In this document: piece by piece, positions 43,190 through 54,404 of the stretch
Numbering within the stretch: the stretch's first letter is position 1
How the letters are laid out: the number at the start of each line of letters is the position of its first letter
Assembly: GCA_914767715.1 (NCBI GenBank)
Contig: OU612073.1
Span: 17,546,001-17,610,000, forward strand
Length of the DNA: 64,000 bases
Direction of reading: 5' to 3'
Source: Membranipora membranacea
Lineage: Eukaryota; Bryozoa; Gymnolaemata; Cheilostomatida; Membraniporidae
Notes under the pieces: generated by a model
Seen by the model: the letters and a program-made list of their open reading frames with translations, nothing else
What the model was told of the DNA's origin: nothing
Databases searched by the model: none
Position numbers and translations under genes: made by a program

Positions 43190-43570
43190 GAATATGCTTG
43201 TCAGGTGTGGTCCCTGGGAGCTCAGAAACACATCAATCGAGGCAGTTGGTTCTGTACAGCGAAAAGCTGCTCACTTCACATACAATAGGCCTATCCAGCA
43301 AATGGATCAGTTTCTAAGTCAATGGACACTCTCCATATTCTTTCTTGCAAATTATTAAAATCCAAATCTCAAGAGATAATGAGATTTGATGTATATCATC
43401 ATCATCATCATCAATTGGGAAAATTAATTACGGGTAGAGGGGGGTGGATAACGGAACATTGCAATATACCCCGGTTCCGCAAGCACTCCACTCAAAATAC
43501 TTTGAATTTACTTTCTTTAGGGAGAGGGCTCAGCATTGTTGTCCCAGTTTTAAAAAGAAATGTGATTTTT
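43190..43570 (+). mobile_element. LINE reverse-transcriptase C-terminal fragment (unit 1)
   Basis: A frame reads SVQRKAAHFTYN around 43250-43280, matching the VQRRAARFV motif near the end of CR1/L2/Jockey-type reverse transcriptases. Further on, a shifted frame reads FFRERAQ-like text, recalling the FFPRTI motif. Stops and frameshifts break it. It lies directly upstream of TMEM242 exon 1. Confidence 0.5.
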
Positions 43571-43767
43571 GAGGTACAAGATTCCAGTTGTTCCATATGA
43601 GTTGTCTAACCATTCTGTTTGCAGCAACATAGCCTATCCCCCCCTAAAGATTCATCAGGGATAATCAGAAACTGAATACTGTATTTCTCTTTCTTTCAGT
43701 GACTGTCAAACAATCTGCAAGTACCATATAAGCAACCAAAACAACTATAAGCTTTTAGGTTGTCAGA

Positions 43768-46082
43768 ATGTCAGATTCCTCACCGAAAACTGAGGGTAGA
43801 AAATCAAGATTTCTTTCTCCAGGTACGTTGAGTAATATAAAGAGTATTCGCAACAATTCATCGAGTTGGATCAGAATTTCATTTAGCTATGGACAGGTCG
43901 CGTTTAAAAATCATTGTAAGGAAAAACACTGCAGGACCTGCTAAATTGTTAACCAGCGTCCCAACAGGTACACAAAAAAGATAAATAGACATTGGCCTAA
44001 AGCGATTGGTGTGACAAATAAGACCTAGTCCATAGATAGATTGACTGAGGATGTTGAATACATTTAATATTATATATCACTTTTTGAACCTTTTAGTCTA
44101 GGAGCTTTTTAGCAGGAAAACCAACAAAAGGGCGTAATTCTTCCACCTTCCTCCAGTATAAAAGCAGTCTAACTTCCAGCTAATTATGCCCTTGTCAAAT
44201 GTGTCCCGACCTTCCAACCTTGTGTAGCTTTGTACTTATGTGATCTGTTTGGTTGGTCCAGTATTGAGTTTTGTTTTATTGTGACGAATAATCTTGTAGA
44301 TGAAATCTACTTGGGCTGTATTCGATCCATACAAGGATCCACCAATGCCTCTAGAGTAGTAAGTAGTCTCAGTGATTGTGTATGTTCTTTTTTCAGAGTC
44401 GATATTTATGCTCTGTGTTGGAAGTGTAGCTGGTGTTGTCGGATTTGGATACACCTTCATGCAGGCCAAGAAAAATGAACTGAAAGAGATTACATCACAT
44501 TCAACATCTGCGGTATAAAATGAGTCTGTTTCTAGCATCTTATCAACAATTATCTCCTCTTACTTGAAATGCAGACATAATAGATTTGTCCTATCTTGTC
44601 TTGAGGTGGGACAATTTCTACAGGCCAAAACAATTTTGTGATGTCTCATCGGTAACCATAGACTTGATGATATTATTAAGTCTATGTTGGTAGCATTGCA
44701 GGAGAGCAGTGTCTATAGCTTTAGCTGAAGGGATGTTCTGATGATGATGAATACAAGATCACACCAATGGACGTATAATTCCATTTTATGCATGTCCTTC
44801 TGCTTACAAATATTGGGGTTTTTTTATTTAGAGACTAAAGTGGACAGTGCCCATATTGTGCATTGATCACCATAAGGAATAATCAATACTCGGGTTCCCA
44901 AAGCAGGTATCATAAATGGGATTTTTTTTTTAATTGTTTGGTCCATGGAAATATTAGGTTTTCTACATGTTAATTTTGACTCGTGTGTATCTCATCTATA
45001 GGAAGTCCGTGAGCAGGTGATTATGATGAAAGATGGCACACGAATAGCCTCCAGAGCGTTCGCTTACAGCTGGCTCTGGTCTATAGGAGGGGTGTCTCTC
45101 ATAACTTATACTATATGGAAATGTAGTGGTGCAAAAGATGTAAGTATGTGGTCGTGCTGTAAATAGGTATCTTTCATTAGCATCACACCTTGGAGAAAAT
45201 GGTTAACACAAGAATTTATTTTTAAACCGCTTCCTTCAGTCAGGTAAATTTGTGCTGTAAGATTTCAATAAGAATTCCCTGACTCGCAGCAGCTTTCTAG
45301 TCCTCTCTTCAGAGATGTATTATATCATTCCGAACTTATGTGACATGTAGGCCTAATATTGAGTCAGTAGTGGTCTAATGGTCAGGGGTACGGGCTTGGG
45401 AACTTTGAGGTCCAGGTTCAATTCCGTCAAATCCGATTTGGTGGTGGCACACCATTCATCCTAGCCTGGTCCTTGCGGAAGGGGACTAAAAATACCGGAG
45501 GTCCACTGTATGTTCGCACACCCACATGTAGTGAAAATAACCCCCTCAGCTTATTTGACATCGAGAGTAGCCAAGTTTCCGGCGGGCATGGGAATAGGGT
45601 GTGGCATGAGTACTATGGGTACCTGTACCAAAGAATGGATAACTCCTTCCGCTTTAAAGATGATGGTGAGGCTTAATATGTACATTTGAAGACAAAAATA
45701 AGAGAAACCATATTTGAAGTGTCTCATCTCGGACCCTCTCCTCTCTGGCTGTTTGACTGACTGTAGATTAATTACCCCCCTCTTCTCACATAACATTTGT
45801 AGTATACCGGGTATACTAGAATGTTGCAGGATGTATTGTATGATAATCAGCTGCTTATTTCTGCCATATAAATTAGCTTACCTCTTATATTGTTTTTTGT
45901 TTCAGTTCAAACAGTTCCGACAGAAAGCTGGAGAGGTCCTACCATCTATACCTAAATCTGATACACAAGGTAGAAATGATTTTGAATCCTTACAAGAGCT
46001 AGCTGATTATATACATGACGAGGACAGGATACGAGAGAAAGAATTAAAGCACCAGAGACGCTGTCAGGCTGATACTAAATGA
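43768..46082 (+). CDS. TMEM242: TMEM242-like mitochondrial inner-membrane protein, copy 1 (intact)
   Basis: Four exons, 43768-43822, 44397-44512, 45002-45139 and 45906-46082, give 161 residues starting MSDSSPKTEGRKSRFLSP. There are two hydrophobic segments: residues about 20-40 (IFMLCVGSVAGVVGFGYTF) and about 79-97 (AYSWLWSIGGVSLITYTIW). The SRAFAYSWLWSIGGVSLITY part and FKQFRQKAGEVLPSIPKS match human TMEM242 (141 residues) from memory. TMEM242 helps assemble the ATP synthase c-ring and respiratory complex I. Splice sites are canonical, phases are 1, 0, 0, and AATAAA lies at 46246. A pyrimidine-rich acceptor (TTTCTTTCAG, about 43699) suggests a 5' UTR intron. Intron 3 contains a SINE. Confidence 0.88.
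45361..45676 (+). mobile_element. tRNA-derived SINE in TMEM242 intron 3 (unit 1)
   Basis: The head has a box-A-like TGGTCTAATGGTCAGG and box-B-like GGTTCAATTCC at tRNA spacing, then a body of about 240 bp (GGTGGCACACCATTC... to GATGATGGTGAGGCTTAAT). The same element occupies the same place in unit 2, so it predates the duplication. Confidence 0.65.
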
Positions 46083-46919
46083 CTTAAGTTACAGTTGTGA
46101 TGTTTTATGAGTGATAAGAGGTGCCTTGACCCGGTACACAACCTGTTCAGCTCCTCTATGAACATATGTTGTACTGATTGGTCACAAACTCAGACTTTGT
46201 AGGCCTGTAAACCAAACTTGTCACTGTCAAGAGAATTTTTGTCTGAATAAAATGTATTATTGGAACATATTCATGTAATAAGGAAGCAATCAACGACCTG
46301 AGATATTTTAATCAGGTGTGCTGGTTTGTTTAGATTGTGTAGCAATCCAAGTTACCGTTTTGGGCTCTTCTTGCAATGAAGCTCTTCATTATGAGAATGT
46401 CAACCTTGATATTTATGTTCAGATAATTCCACATAGTAATCATCTTATTTATACTTGGTGTCTGGTGTCAGAATTCTTTTATTTTGGTTGCAAGCCACTC
46501 ATTCAATTAAAAGTTTATGTACTCTGATGGAAACCAAGCTATATATAGGATTTTTTATTATCCCTCAGGTAGAAGAAAGCTACATAGGGTTTGGTAAATT
46601 TGATTTGCTTATACTGTCTTGTGTTGAGATTACCCTATAAATATAAGAAGTGTAAAGTATTCGCAGGAGGAATAGTTGGCTTTGAAAGCATAATTCTAGC
46701 TAATATTTACCCACTCTCTTATCTCGGCTAGCTAAAACTTAGTGCTAGCTTACAGTGTAGATTTTGCTGTCAGATTTTTCCGCAAATTTATTTGATTAGG
46801 AATTCTTATTATATATGCTATCATAGGAAGCAACCAATAATCTGTGTTTTGTGTTGGCTCACCATATAACATCAGGTAGGTAATCTCCGTAGGAAACGAG
46901 GAAAATGATAGATGGAGAT

Positions 46920-47130
46920 CATAACCAACCAGTGAATAAAACACCTGTAGCCTTTGATGTATAGTAAATTTATAATGGTTATACATCTGTGAGGTGACAA
47001 TGTTTTAATACCATTTATTCAATCTTTGGCTGTGCTCTTTTGCGAATGCTCAAAAGTAGCTGTTTTTTTTTTATTCATTGTTGCGTTGCGTTTGATAGCC
47101 AGGCCAATCTATGAGCTGTTATACCCTTGA
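46920..47130. repeat. Interspersed repeat, family R (copy in unit 1)
   Basis: The segment from CCAGTGAATAAAACACCT through TGGTTATACATCTGTGAGG recurs at about 48250-48345, and the following AGGCCAATCTATGAGCT recurs in related form at 48420 and 49998. On the minus strand both longer copies can read a similar peptide containing PHRCITI. It may be a retroelement fragment or an internal duplication. Confidence 0.5.
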
Positions 47131-47612
47131 TACAATTTTTTGACTACTGATTTGATTGTGGATGCATGCAATAATTTGACTATAACCTCTAAAAGAGGGC
47201 TGAGTCAATCTCTTCTATTTTTCTACCATGCTGTCAATATCTTGTGTGTCTAGCGTTACGGTATTATAATTGTCTATGAATGGTTGTGAATAAGGAACAA
47301 CCCTCAATGCATGCATCCTCTGAACAATAACATTGCTGTAATAAGAGGCTTGAGATCAGAAGGTGAAAATATCCTAATATCCTAATCTGTGACTAGATAA
47401 AATTCCTTTAGAAAAACTCAACAGATGATTAGTTTCATCATCCTGCTAAATTCATAATGATCAGCTCACAATATGACTGATGGGGAATTTGGGTTTTCCA
47501 ATGAATGTGCTTGTATACTGAACTGGATTGTTGATAATAAGATTGGACTTATAAATTGTATTGTAAAACTTTCAAGAGTTAGCTCAATTTATAAATACAC
47601 AGTACACAGGCA

Positions 47613-47870
47613 GGCAGGGTGGTGTAGCGGTTAGGATTCCAACTTCTCAATCTGAGAGTTGCAGGTTCGAATCCCGGTCGCTACCCATTCTGCTAAAGGA
47701 GGTGAGCTCTCCGATCAATGGCCTAACTTGCCCACCCTTACATTGTACAAGGGTGCATGTATCATCAATCTTGTGTTTCGTGTATCTTATATATCGTGTA
47801 TCATGTATCATCGATCTTATATGTATCTTTATCTGTAACCATGTAAAACTAACATAAAAGATACAAAAAA
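47613..47870 (+). mobile_element. tRNA-derived SINE (second family), unit 1
   Basis: The head GGGTGGTGTAGCGGTTAGGA (box A) and GGTTCGAATCCCGG (box B) ends CGCTACCC, which can pair with the start like a tRNA acceptor stem. The anticodon arm has an extra base, so this is not a normal tRNA. A body (CCTAACTTGCCCACCCTTAC) and an ATCTTATATGTATC-rich tail follow. The matching site in unit 2 lacks it. Confidence 0.7.
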
Positions 47871-48199
47871 TTACTGCTTACATAGACTTGACAGACAAGT
47901 TAATATTGATATGACTTGCTTGGTGTACATATTGTACATATTGCTTGGTGTACATATTGCCAGCATGTTAAGTGATGGCAATATAGCGTTACATCAAGTA
48001 ATATATCAAATTCAGTGGATTACATCTGAACAGATTAGCATCATGTTATGTTAAGCTAAACATGTACTATCATTGTGGTTGGTGCACTACTCTAATCAAT
48101 TCATTTACCAGCTCCTTTTTATCTACAATTCAGAGGTGGGTCATATCTGGCATCAGTGGAGAACTCTTTGAAGTTTAGCATCACTTAACATCAAGTAAG

Positions 48200-48550
48200 T
48201 CATATCAATATTATTATTTTGACAAGGAAACTGATAACCGTGAGCTTGAGTAACCAGTAAATAAAACACCTAGAGCGTCTGATGCCCATCACATCCATAA
48301 TGGTTATACATCTGTGAGGATACAATGTTCTAACAACATTTATTTCATCTTGTTGTGCAGGTAGTCTGTAGCCTGGGTAGGCTGTCGTACACAGGAGGTG
48401 CTCTATTGTTGTGTATGATCGCAAGGCCTCTCCATGAGCTTTTTTATTCCCGATATAATTTTTGTGTGTTTTAGACGAGCTAGTTTTTATCAGGAGGCAC
48501 AGGTGCAGTGTATTACAGAAACAGGCCTCAGGATTATAACTATAGTTCAT
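48200..48550 (-). other. Open frame of unknown nature, family R related (116 codons)
   Basis: A minus-strand frame includes EALRSYTTIEHLLCTT and TLYPHRCITIMDVMGIRRS. The counterpart in unit 2 (60044-60250 and beyond) is shorter and broken further on. The peptide resembles the reading of the repeat at 46.9 kb. I do not recognise the family; a retroelement remnant is likelier than a host gene. Confidence 0.3.
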
Positions 48551-48551
48551 A

Positions 48552-48686
48552 ATGGCGGAGGTTTGGAGAACAGAGCAGCCTACTGATTATGATGAAGATG
48601 AGTCTGAGGTGTGGATACAACTTGTCCATGTATTTATATTATTACTATTGATTGCTGAATGGATTCTGGACTTTCATCAACAATAA
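48552..48686 (+). CDS. 44-residue single-pass membrane microprotein candidate, unit 1
   Basis: The ATG has a strong context (CATAATGG). The product starts MAEVWRTEQPTDYDEDESEV, with an acidic N terminus, then the hydrophobic VHVFILLLLIAEWIL and a short HQQ tail. There is no intron. It differs from unit 2 by one residue (I22 here, T22 there). No known family comes to mind. It could be a real small protein or the start of a lost larger gene. Confidence 0.4.
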   Translation: MAEVWRTEQPTDYDEDESEVWIQLVHVFILLLLIAEWILDFHQQ

Positions 48687-49527
48687 TTCACTTCCTAGTA
48701 TTCTAATAACAACTCACGCTGTACGTGATCCGTCTTTCTTGCTTGTCTCCTCCAATGCCCATTTTTATAGCTGCCATATTGTTTCTCTATGAAAACCATT
48801 TTACATAAAATCATAGTATTATTTATCCCCTTTTTACATAACCATAATAACACTACAGAAATATATTACGTTATATTCATATTTTCCTTTTTCTGTGCAT
48901 TGAGAGGAAGCAACTCCGAATAACCATTATATTATACGTGTAAACATGAAGGGTGGGGTAAATAAATCCTAAAAATTTTTTAGGGTTTGAATTGCTCTAT
49001 ATTTCTTATGACTGCTGATTTGATTTTTCTTGTAACTTCAAATATAATCTTCTACTCAAACTTAGGCAATCATTTGACGTAGTATGTTTCTCTTTTATAC
49101 AATATTTTCAATTAAAATCTAAAGTGGAATTACGGCAGTATGCTTTTCTATATTGGGGTTTCGTGGATACAGAACAGCTCTTGGCTGTAACATGGACAGT
49201 CAACAGGACACAGGTCAAGCAACTATACTGGGTCAAGGATTGATAGGGGGATGGGAAAGTGGTATATATAAAGCTTAAATTCATTTGACTGAATGAAGTT
49301 TTCTGCATGGGTGTGTAAAATAGACTATGTTGCTCAGGAACTAGACTATGTTGCTCAGGAACAAGGAAGCAGGCACGTTCACGTTAGTGTGGAATGGATT
49401 TGGAATTTCCAGTGAGTCAACTATTGCAGTTTGAGCTAGGATATTGTTATCAAATGATTTTTAAGACTAGTGGCGTTGGAAATAACAACTCCCTAAAATA
49501 TATTATTCTATGTAGCTATTGTATCCC

Positions 49528-49638
49528 TAGATCAAGTTTGATCAAATTTTCCCTCATTGGAATTCCCCCCCCCCTTCTACTGAGTAGAGGGGAGGGGGGG
49601 CAATTCCAATGAGGGAAAAATCAATCAAACTTGATCTA
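49528..49638. mobile_element. Fold-back MITE, family A (copy 3, unit 1)
   Basis: The arms TAGATCAAGTTTGATC and GATCAAACTTGATCTA (one small interruption on the right) extend through TTTCCCTCATTGGAATT and its complement. The loop holds CTTCTACTGAGTAG between C and G runs. TA flanks are present. It is shared with unit 2. Confidence 0.75.
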
Positions 49639-49661
49639 CTGTATTCCTGTTACAAGATTGT

Positions 49662-49961
49662 GTGTTTCCAAATAGTAGTATTTTCAGTCATTTTCAGCTT
49701 TGGAAACCAAAGCAGCCTACTGGATATAACATAAAGGATCCCCCAGAGCGGATACAGCCCTACCACATACTGTTAGTCACAATACTTATAGTCACAGTCC
49801 TTGTCTCTATTTGTAGCTGTGAAATTCTTGTCATTTTGACACACATTGTCCCGGTACATGAGGTAGTCTACATGAAAACTTCTTACTCTATGCTATGGCC
49901 TTCATTCACTGGTCTCACATATAGTAAAAGGTATACTGGGTCAACTGCTAATATAGTATAA
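49662..49961 (+). CDS. Hypothetical 99-residue membrane ORF, unit 1
   Basis: The frame contains LWKPKQPTGYNIKDPPERIQ followed by a hydrophobic run YHILLVTILIVTVLVS. The W-x-x-x-QPT-x-Y pattern before a membrane segment resembles the microprotein at 48552, suggesting tandem paralogy. Unit 2 keeps the frame open with two in-frame insertions. Many amino-acid changes between copies argue against strong constraint. Confidence 0.3.
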   Translation: MFPNSSIFSHFQLWKPKQPTGYNIKDPPERIQPYHILLVTILIVTVLVSICSCEILVILTHIVPVHEVVYMKTSYSMLWPSFTGLTYSKRYTGSTANIV

Positions 49962-50274
49962 GGCATGAGGGCGAGTTTTTGGTTTTGTTGCGCTTCATGG
50001 TTGTGTTTGGCCACTCTATAAGCTCTTATACTCAAGGTATAGCTTTTTTACTCCTGATTTAGTTGTGGATGTAATTTTATAATATATAATATCCACGCAG
50101 TCTGCTGCAATAGTTTGACAATTATCTCTCAAGGTTGAAAGGCTGAGTAAGTTATTTCTCTTTTATTTATTTATTTATTTATCTATTTATTGAGGTTTTC
50201 TAAAAGTTTATAATTAAAGCAAATTAAAAATAACTTGTTGACCTCACACACATTAACATAGGTATTAAAAAATG

Positions 50275-50790
50275 ATTTGATTAAAAAGATATAGGTGGTA
50301 GGGTGTTACATACTATATAGTGAGTGAAGCATGGTATCATAAATTACGTGAACAAAAAGAAAAAAGAAAAGAAAAGAAGAAACAGAGAGTGGCAAACAAA
50401 AATACATGTTTAGAACATTAGGTAGGATTAAATGATAATGATTCATGGGGCTTGGTTGATTTAGTTACCAATGTATGAAAAATATTCAAAAAGGCTGCTT
50501 TGCCTAGGTTTAATTACGTAGTGATTGTGAATGCCTGTTTGATTTTCTAACGAGATGAAGTACGTGCTTGGATGCACGGCCTTTATGGACCCTTTAAGTA
50601 GTATAAACATGCCCAAAATTTTTAAAGGGTCAGTCAAAGTGGATATACTACCCCAGTAAAATAAATATTTTGAGGTTATCGGACAAATAAAATAATGAAA
50701 AAAATGAAAATTGTGGAAAATAGCAATTAGTTTTTTTTCAATTATTTTAGCAAGGATCATAGTGGATCATAGTTGTCCGGGGAGGCAATA
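50275..50790. other. Segment present only in unit 1
   Basis: Unit 2 passes directly from TGGTATGAAAAATGATG to CAATAAATCACAAT, skipping about 500 bp. The segment follows a (TTTA)n run at 50160-50190 that may be the tail of a minus-strand retroelement. I see no coding content. Confidence 0.55.
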
Positions 50791-51255
50791 AATCACAATG
50801 AATTGCAATTTTGAGTCACCCAGGATCATCTTTGACTAACTGACACACAAGGAAATCTCTATTCTCCGATCTCATAACTATGACTTATGTCTAGCACTAT
50901 ATTCATCTATCACAAGAATTGTGAATGATGGAAATTGATGAAGATTGTGATTAACGATGATGACATCCAGAACTACTCTGGGATACATCATCGTTAACAT
51001 CTAATACCGGTTCACGGATAGATCATATTTGATCCGCGTTGTATGAATGTGGAGTTGCTCCCCAGGAGCCACTTGCAATTTTCCAGTAGAAATGGAGTGA
51101 CAAAAAAGACAGGCAAACTGGACCAAACTCGTAGTCTGAAGTAGCCAGATAGCTGTCAACAGCGTTATACTTTTTTTTTATAAAGAATTGCCTCTGTGTA
51201 TATATTGTATTGATCTCATTGTGTAATAGATTATTGGCTTAGACTGTATAGAAAT

Positions 51256-51474
51256 ATGTTTGTAACTGTTGAAAAGATTGATAATAGCAGTGACTGTACA
51301 ATCATCTCTTCTCTTGGGCAGACAAAGCGCCAATCTTTAAACTGGTGGAAAAGGAACAAAAAGTTGAACTGTTTGGAGTTACAACAACAAATTAATATTT
51401 TAAGGCACAGAAGTGGCTCTATACATCAAGTTATTAGAAAAAAAAACTTGAAGGTAAAGGTGACATTGAACTGA
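51256..51474 (+). other. Small basic ORF of unknown nature, unit 1 (72 residues)
   Basis: It reads MFVTVEKIDNSSDCTIISSL and later LNWWKRNKKLNCLELQQQIN. Unit 2 (62742-62927) lacks 33 bp (eleven residues) but stays in frame. No family is recognised. Confidence 0.25.
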
Positions 51475-51734
51475 AAGCGATTGTAAAGATAGTGATAGTG
51501 TCTATAATCATATTATTATTTTGATATCAAGAGCTCTTTTCCAGCATAGTTTAATTCATAACAAACATTCATCTTTGCTCCACTGGACTTAGCTAGAATG
51601 AAAGGGTGAAAGCAATTTTGCAACATGGAGTTGTTCCCCTCTGCCTCCAGTAACTTTACCAGATGTAGGGAAAGACTCGAAATGTAGGCAGTTTGGATTG
51701 AGCAAACTTTCCATCATATTATGTTGAAAGCCGA

Positions 51735-54404
51735 TTACTTTGGGCAGACCACACAGGTTAGCTGTTTGTTACTGGCATACGGAGGACAATGTCCAATTGT
51801 TCCTGTGCCGTCACAATCTGGTATTACGAAGTAGAAGAGAGCTCCGTTAGCGTTAGCACTGTGTCCTGCTATGTATTAAGGATCTTTGTCGGCGCATTCG
51901 TATGTCATTGGATGGATGTGACCATGATTGTCAGTCATCAAATAACCTGAAACCATGCACAACACTTTGTAAGAATTCATGGGTACAGGAAAACTAAGAT
52001 AGACGCCAAAAAAGGTTAGCTTCAGTCTTATTTGTTGCTATGTGTGAAGGAACAAAGAGTTACCCATTTTTTTCGTTGTTAGATTACCATGATAGCTTAC
52101 CTTCATATTCCTTGGTCCATCCAAAGGGACAGCTTCTCCGAGACGGCATCATCACTACAGCAGATCTCTGTGTGTAACATCGTGCACATGGCAAATTCTG
52201 TTCATCGGCATTATTGGGGAATATTCCATAGCTATAGGATTGATACTCCGCACCAGATATAACACTGAATTCTTCACGACTTGTGTAGTAAGAGTTGTAC
52301 TCTGGCTGTAGATGGAGACATTGGTAATTCACACCTCCTCCTGTATTACCATAGAGGCTTCCAGCAGCAAAACCTGTAAAGTAAGTTACATTAAACTATG
52401 AGAAAAGTACAAGCTTTTTCTAAAGAAAAATTGATTTTTTTGAGGGATAACTATAGTTGTCTTCTTTTTGTACAAGAGAAGAAAATGTATAAATATATTT
52501 GTATCATTTTCCTTATTGTCAACTGTCAAATCTCTATTGGCTGAGGGATGAGAGCTTACGCATTTCCAGTCGATTGCATACGGCTTTCTGAAGTTGGGTC
52601 ACAGCCTGTATATTTTTATTATTTCAACATATAGAATATATTCAATCTCAAACCAACCATAGTTAATTATATAATGAAAAATGAACTATGTCGATCATAA
52701 ACTGAATAATACAAACTGTTTTTATGCCTTATATGTGGAATCAATGTTTTGATGATAAATTTGAGTATAAGTGGGAACTGGGTTTAACTTTTTGATGTGA
52801 GATATACTACCAATCTGCATTTTCCATAGGGAGTCTCCTTCACTTATGCATCCCCAGGCTACAGTCCAATTAAGCGCATCATCCATAACTTAGTAATAAA
52901 GTATGAAAAATTACGCTGTGAATAGCTGATTGACATTACCATATCTCACTTCTAACTAATTCCAAGTATCATCTTAAAATGAACCTTCTCCTTCCCACCT
53001 TTTGTGTAAAGATTCGAAAACAACAAGGAATAATGACATCTGACCAACCTTGATACAGCACTGTAGCGTCACTTTCACAGGTATTCCGTCCCATCTGGTG
53101 TAGACGGAGTCTGAATTTGAAGAGTTACCAGGCCTTCCTGCTACTCCAGGTGAGCCTTGTGTACCAGCTAATCCATGATTACCAGGTGTGCTGGGCGGTC
53201 CAGGTGGCCCTGTTTCTCCAGGCTGTCCTCTTGCTCCGGAAATTCCAGGATGACCAGATACCAGGTTTACCATCAGTAGCATTACCTGGGGCTCCCTGTT
53301 GTCCAGGTTGACCAACTGGTCCTTGAAGCCCGGGGCTTCCATCATCTCCATCATTCTCGGGTAAACCCTGCAACCCATCTCTGGCTAAACATACATGAAA
53401 TTTCCATCAAAGTTTTCAATGGGAAATACAATCTAAACTTATTCTGCTGTAGAAACCCAATTTGGACAATTTAAGTTTGTTGCTGCTATAAATTTCTGTC
53501 TGACTGTCTGAGGTTTTCAACCAAATATCCTCTACAAAGTATTAGTACCGTACCAGATCCATGATAACAAGAAGCTTCATCAATGTTCTATAACTGAACG
53601 CAAGTCATGAATGGAATGATATGTGCATTTGTTATAGATCATTAATAAAAAAGGTTTGTGCGCCAAGGAAAATTAAATAAGCTCACCATCTTTTCCATTG
53701 ATTCCATCTTTCCCCTTAATTCCAATTCCATTGTTTCCGTCTTTTCCATTGATTCCGTCACGACCATCCCGCCCATCTTTACCATCTTTGCAAATGGAGC
53801 TTATTAGATGTATAATTTCTATAAGCAATATACCAGATATTTTAAGTACCTAAGACACGATTCACAAACCAGATTGGTATCTTTATATATGAATTTGTGT
53901 TTCTGTTCGTAGCAGTCACAGGTGAACCAATATGTATTTTAAAATCAATTACATGATGTTGAACTTCAGTTGAGTTTTAGAGTAATAAATGTCATGTTTT
54001 CTTACAGAAATTTCATAGTCTATTAATTATTTCCTACAAAACAGTCTGAGCTATTATTTTTGTTCGTCCGTTCAGTTTTAAGAACTGCCCATAAGTAAGA
54101 AAATCAAATAAACAGATAGTTTTCCCAAGATGATGCGTTCCATTTCGGTACCCCCGCTACACATGGAAACATTGGACTAGGGGCTTAGATTATCAGCGGC
54201 AAAAAGAAAGTAATTAGAAAGGTTTGTTCTGGAGAGCATTGATTTCTGGTTTGAAAATGATCCCTTACCATCTAATGATAAGCTGTTGACATCATAGTGA
54301 GTGTCATCTGACTCAGGAGCTGATCTACGTCTTATCACATGCTCATCAGCACCTCCATTTGATGAAGTGCTCTGTGTGGTGTCTGTACTCGAGGTAAATC
54401 TTGA
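51735..54404 (-). pseudogene. Short-chain collagen C4-like gene, unit 1 copy (5'-incomplete and broken)
   Basis: The exons are 54269-54404, 53687-53785, 53049-53378, 52101-52373 and 51735-51946, all GT-AG with consistent phases. The first reads Ser/Thr-rich sequence ending SLSLD. The next two carry Gly-X-Y collagen repeats (DGKDGRDGRDGINGKDG; GARGQPGETGPPGPP). The last two form the Cys-rich domain typical of sponge-type short-chain collagens (GGGVNYQCL, NLPCARCYTQRSAVVMMPS, CPFGWTKEYEG, HCPPYASNKQLTCVVCPK). Lesions are a frame break in the collagen repeat (near 53255), a lost G in the TRWGR motif (near 53094) and a TAA at 51876-51878. No signal-peptide or first exon is found upstream, where unit 2 begins. 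Confidence 0.8.

Noticed and set aside
43397-43415. His-rich run (five CAT codons) in a plus-strand frame
   Set aside because: It is a (CAT)n microsatellite inside the LINE fragment and is not preserved in unit 2.
45473-45676. 67-codon ORF (MRKGTKNTGGPL...), nearly identical in both units
   Set aside because: It lies entirely within the older SINE, and conservation reflects recent duplication.
47616-47686. tRNA gene reading of the SINE head
   Set aside because: An extra base in the anticodon arm and a repeated body and tail show it is a SINE, not a functional tRNA.
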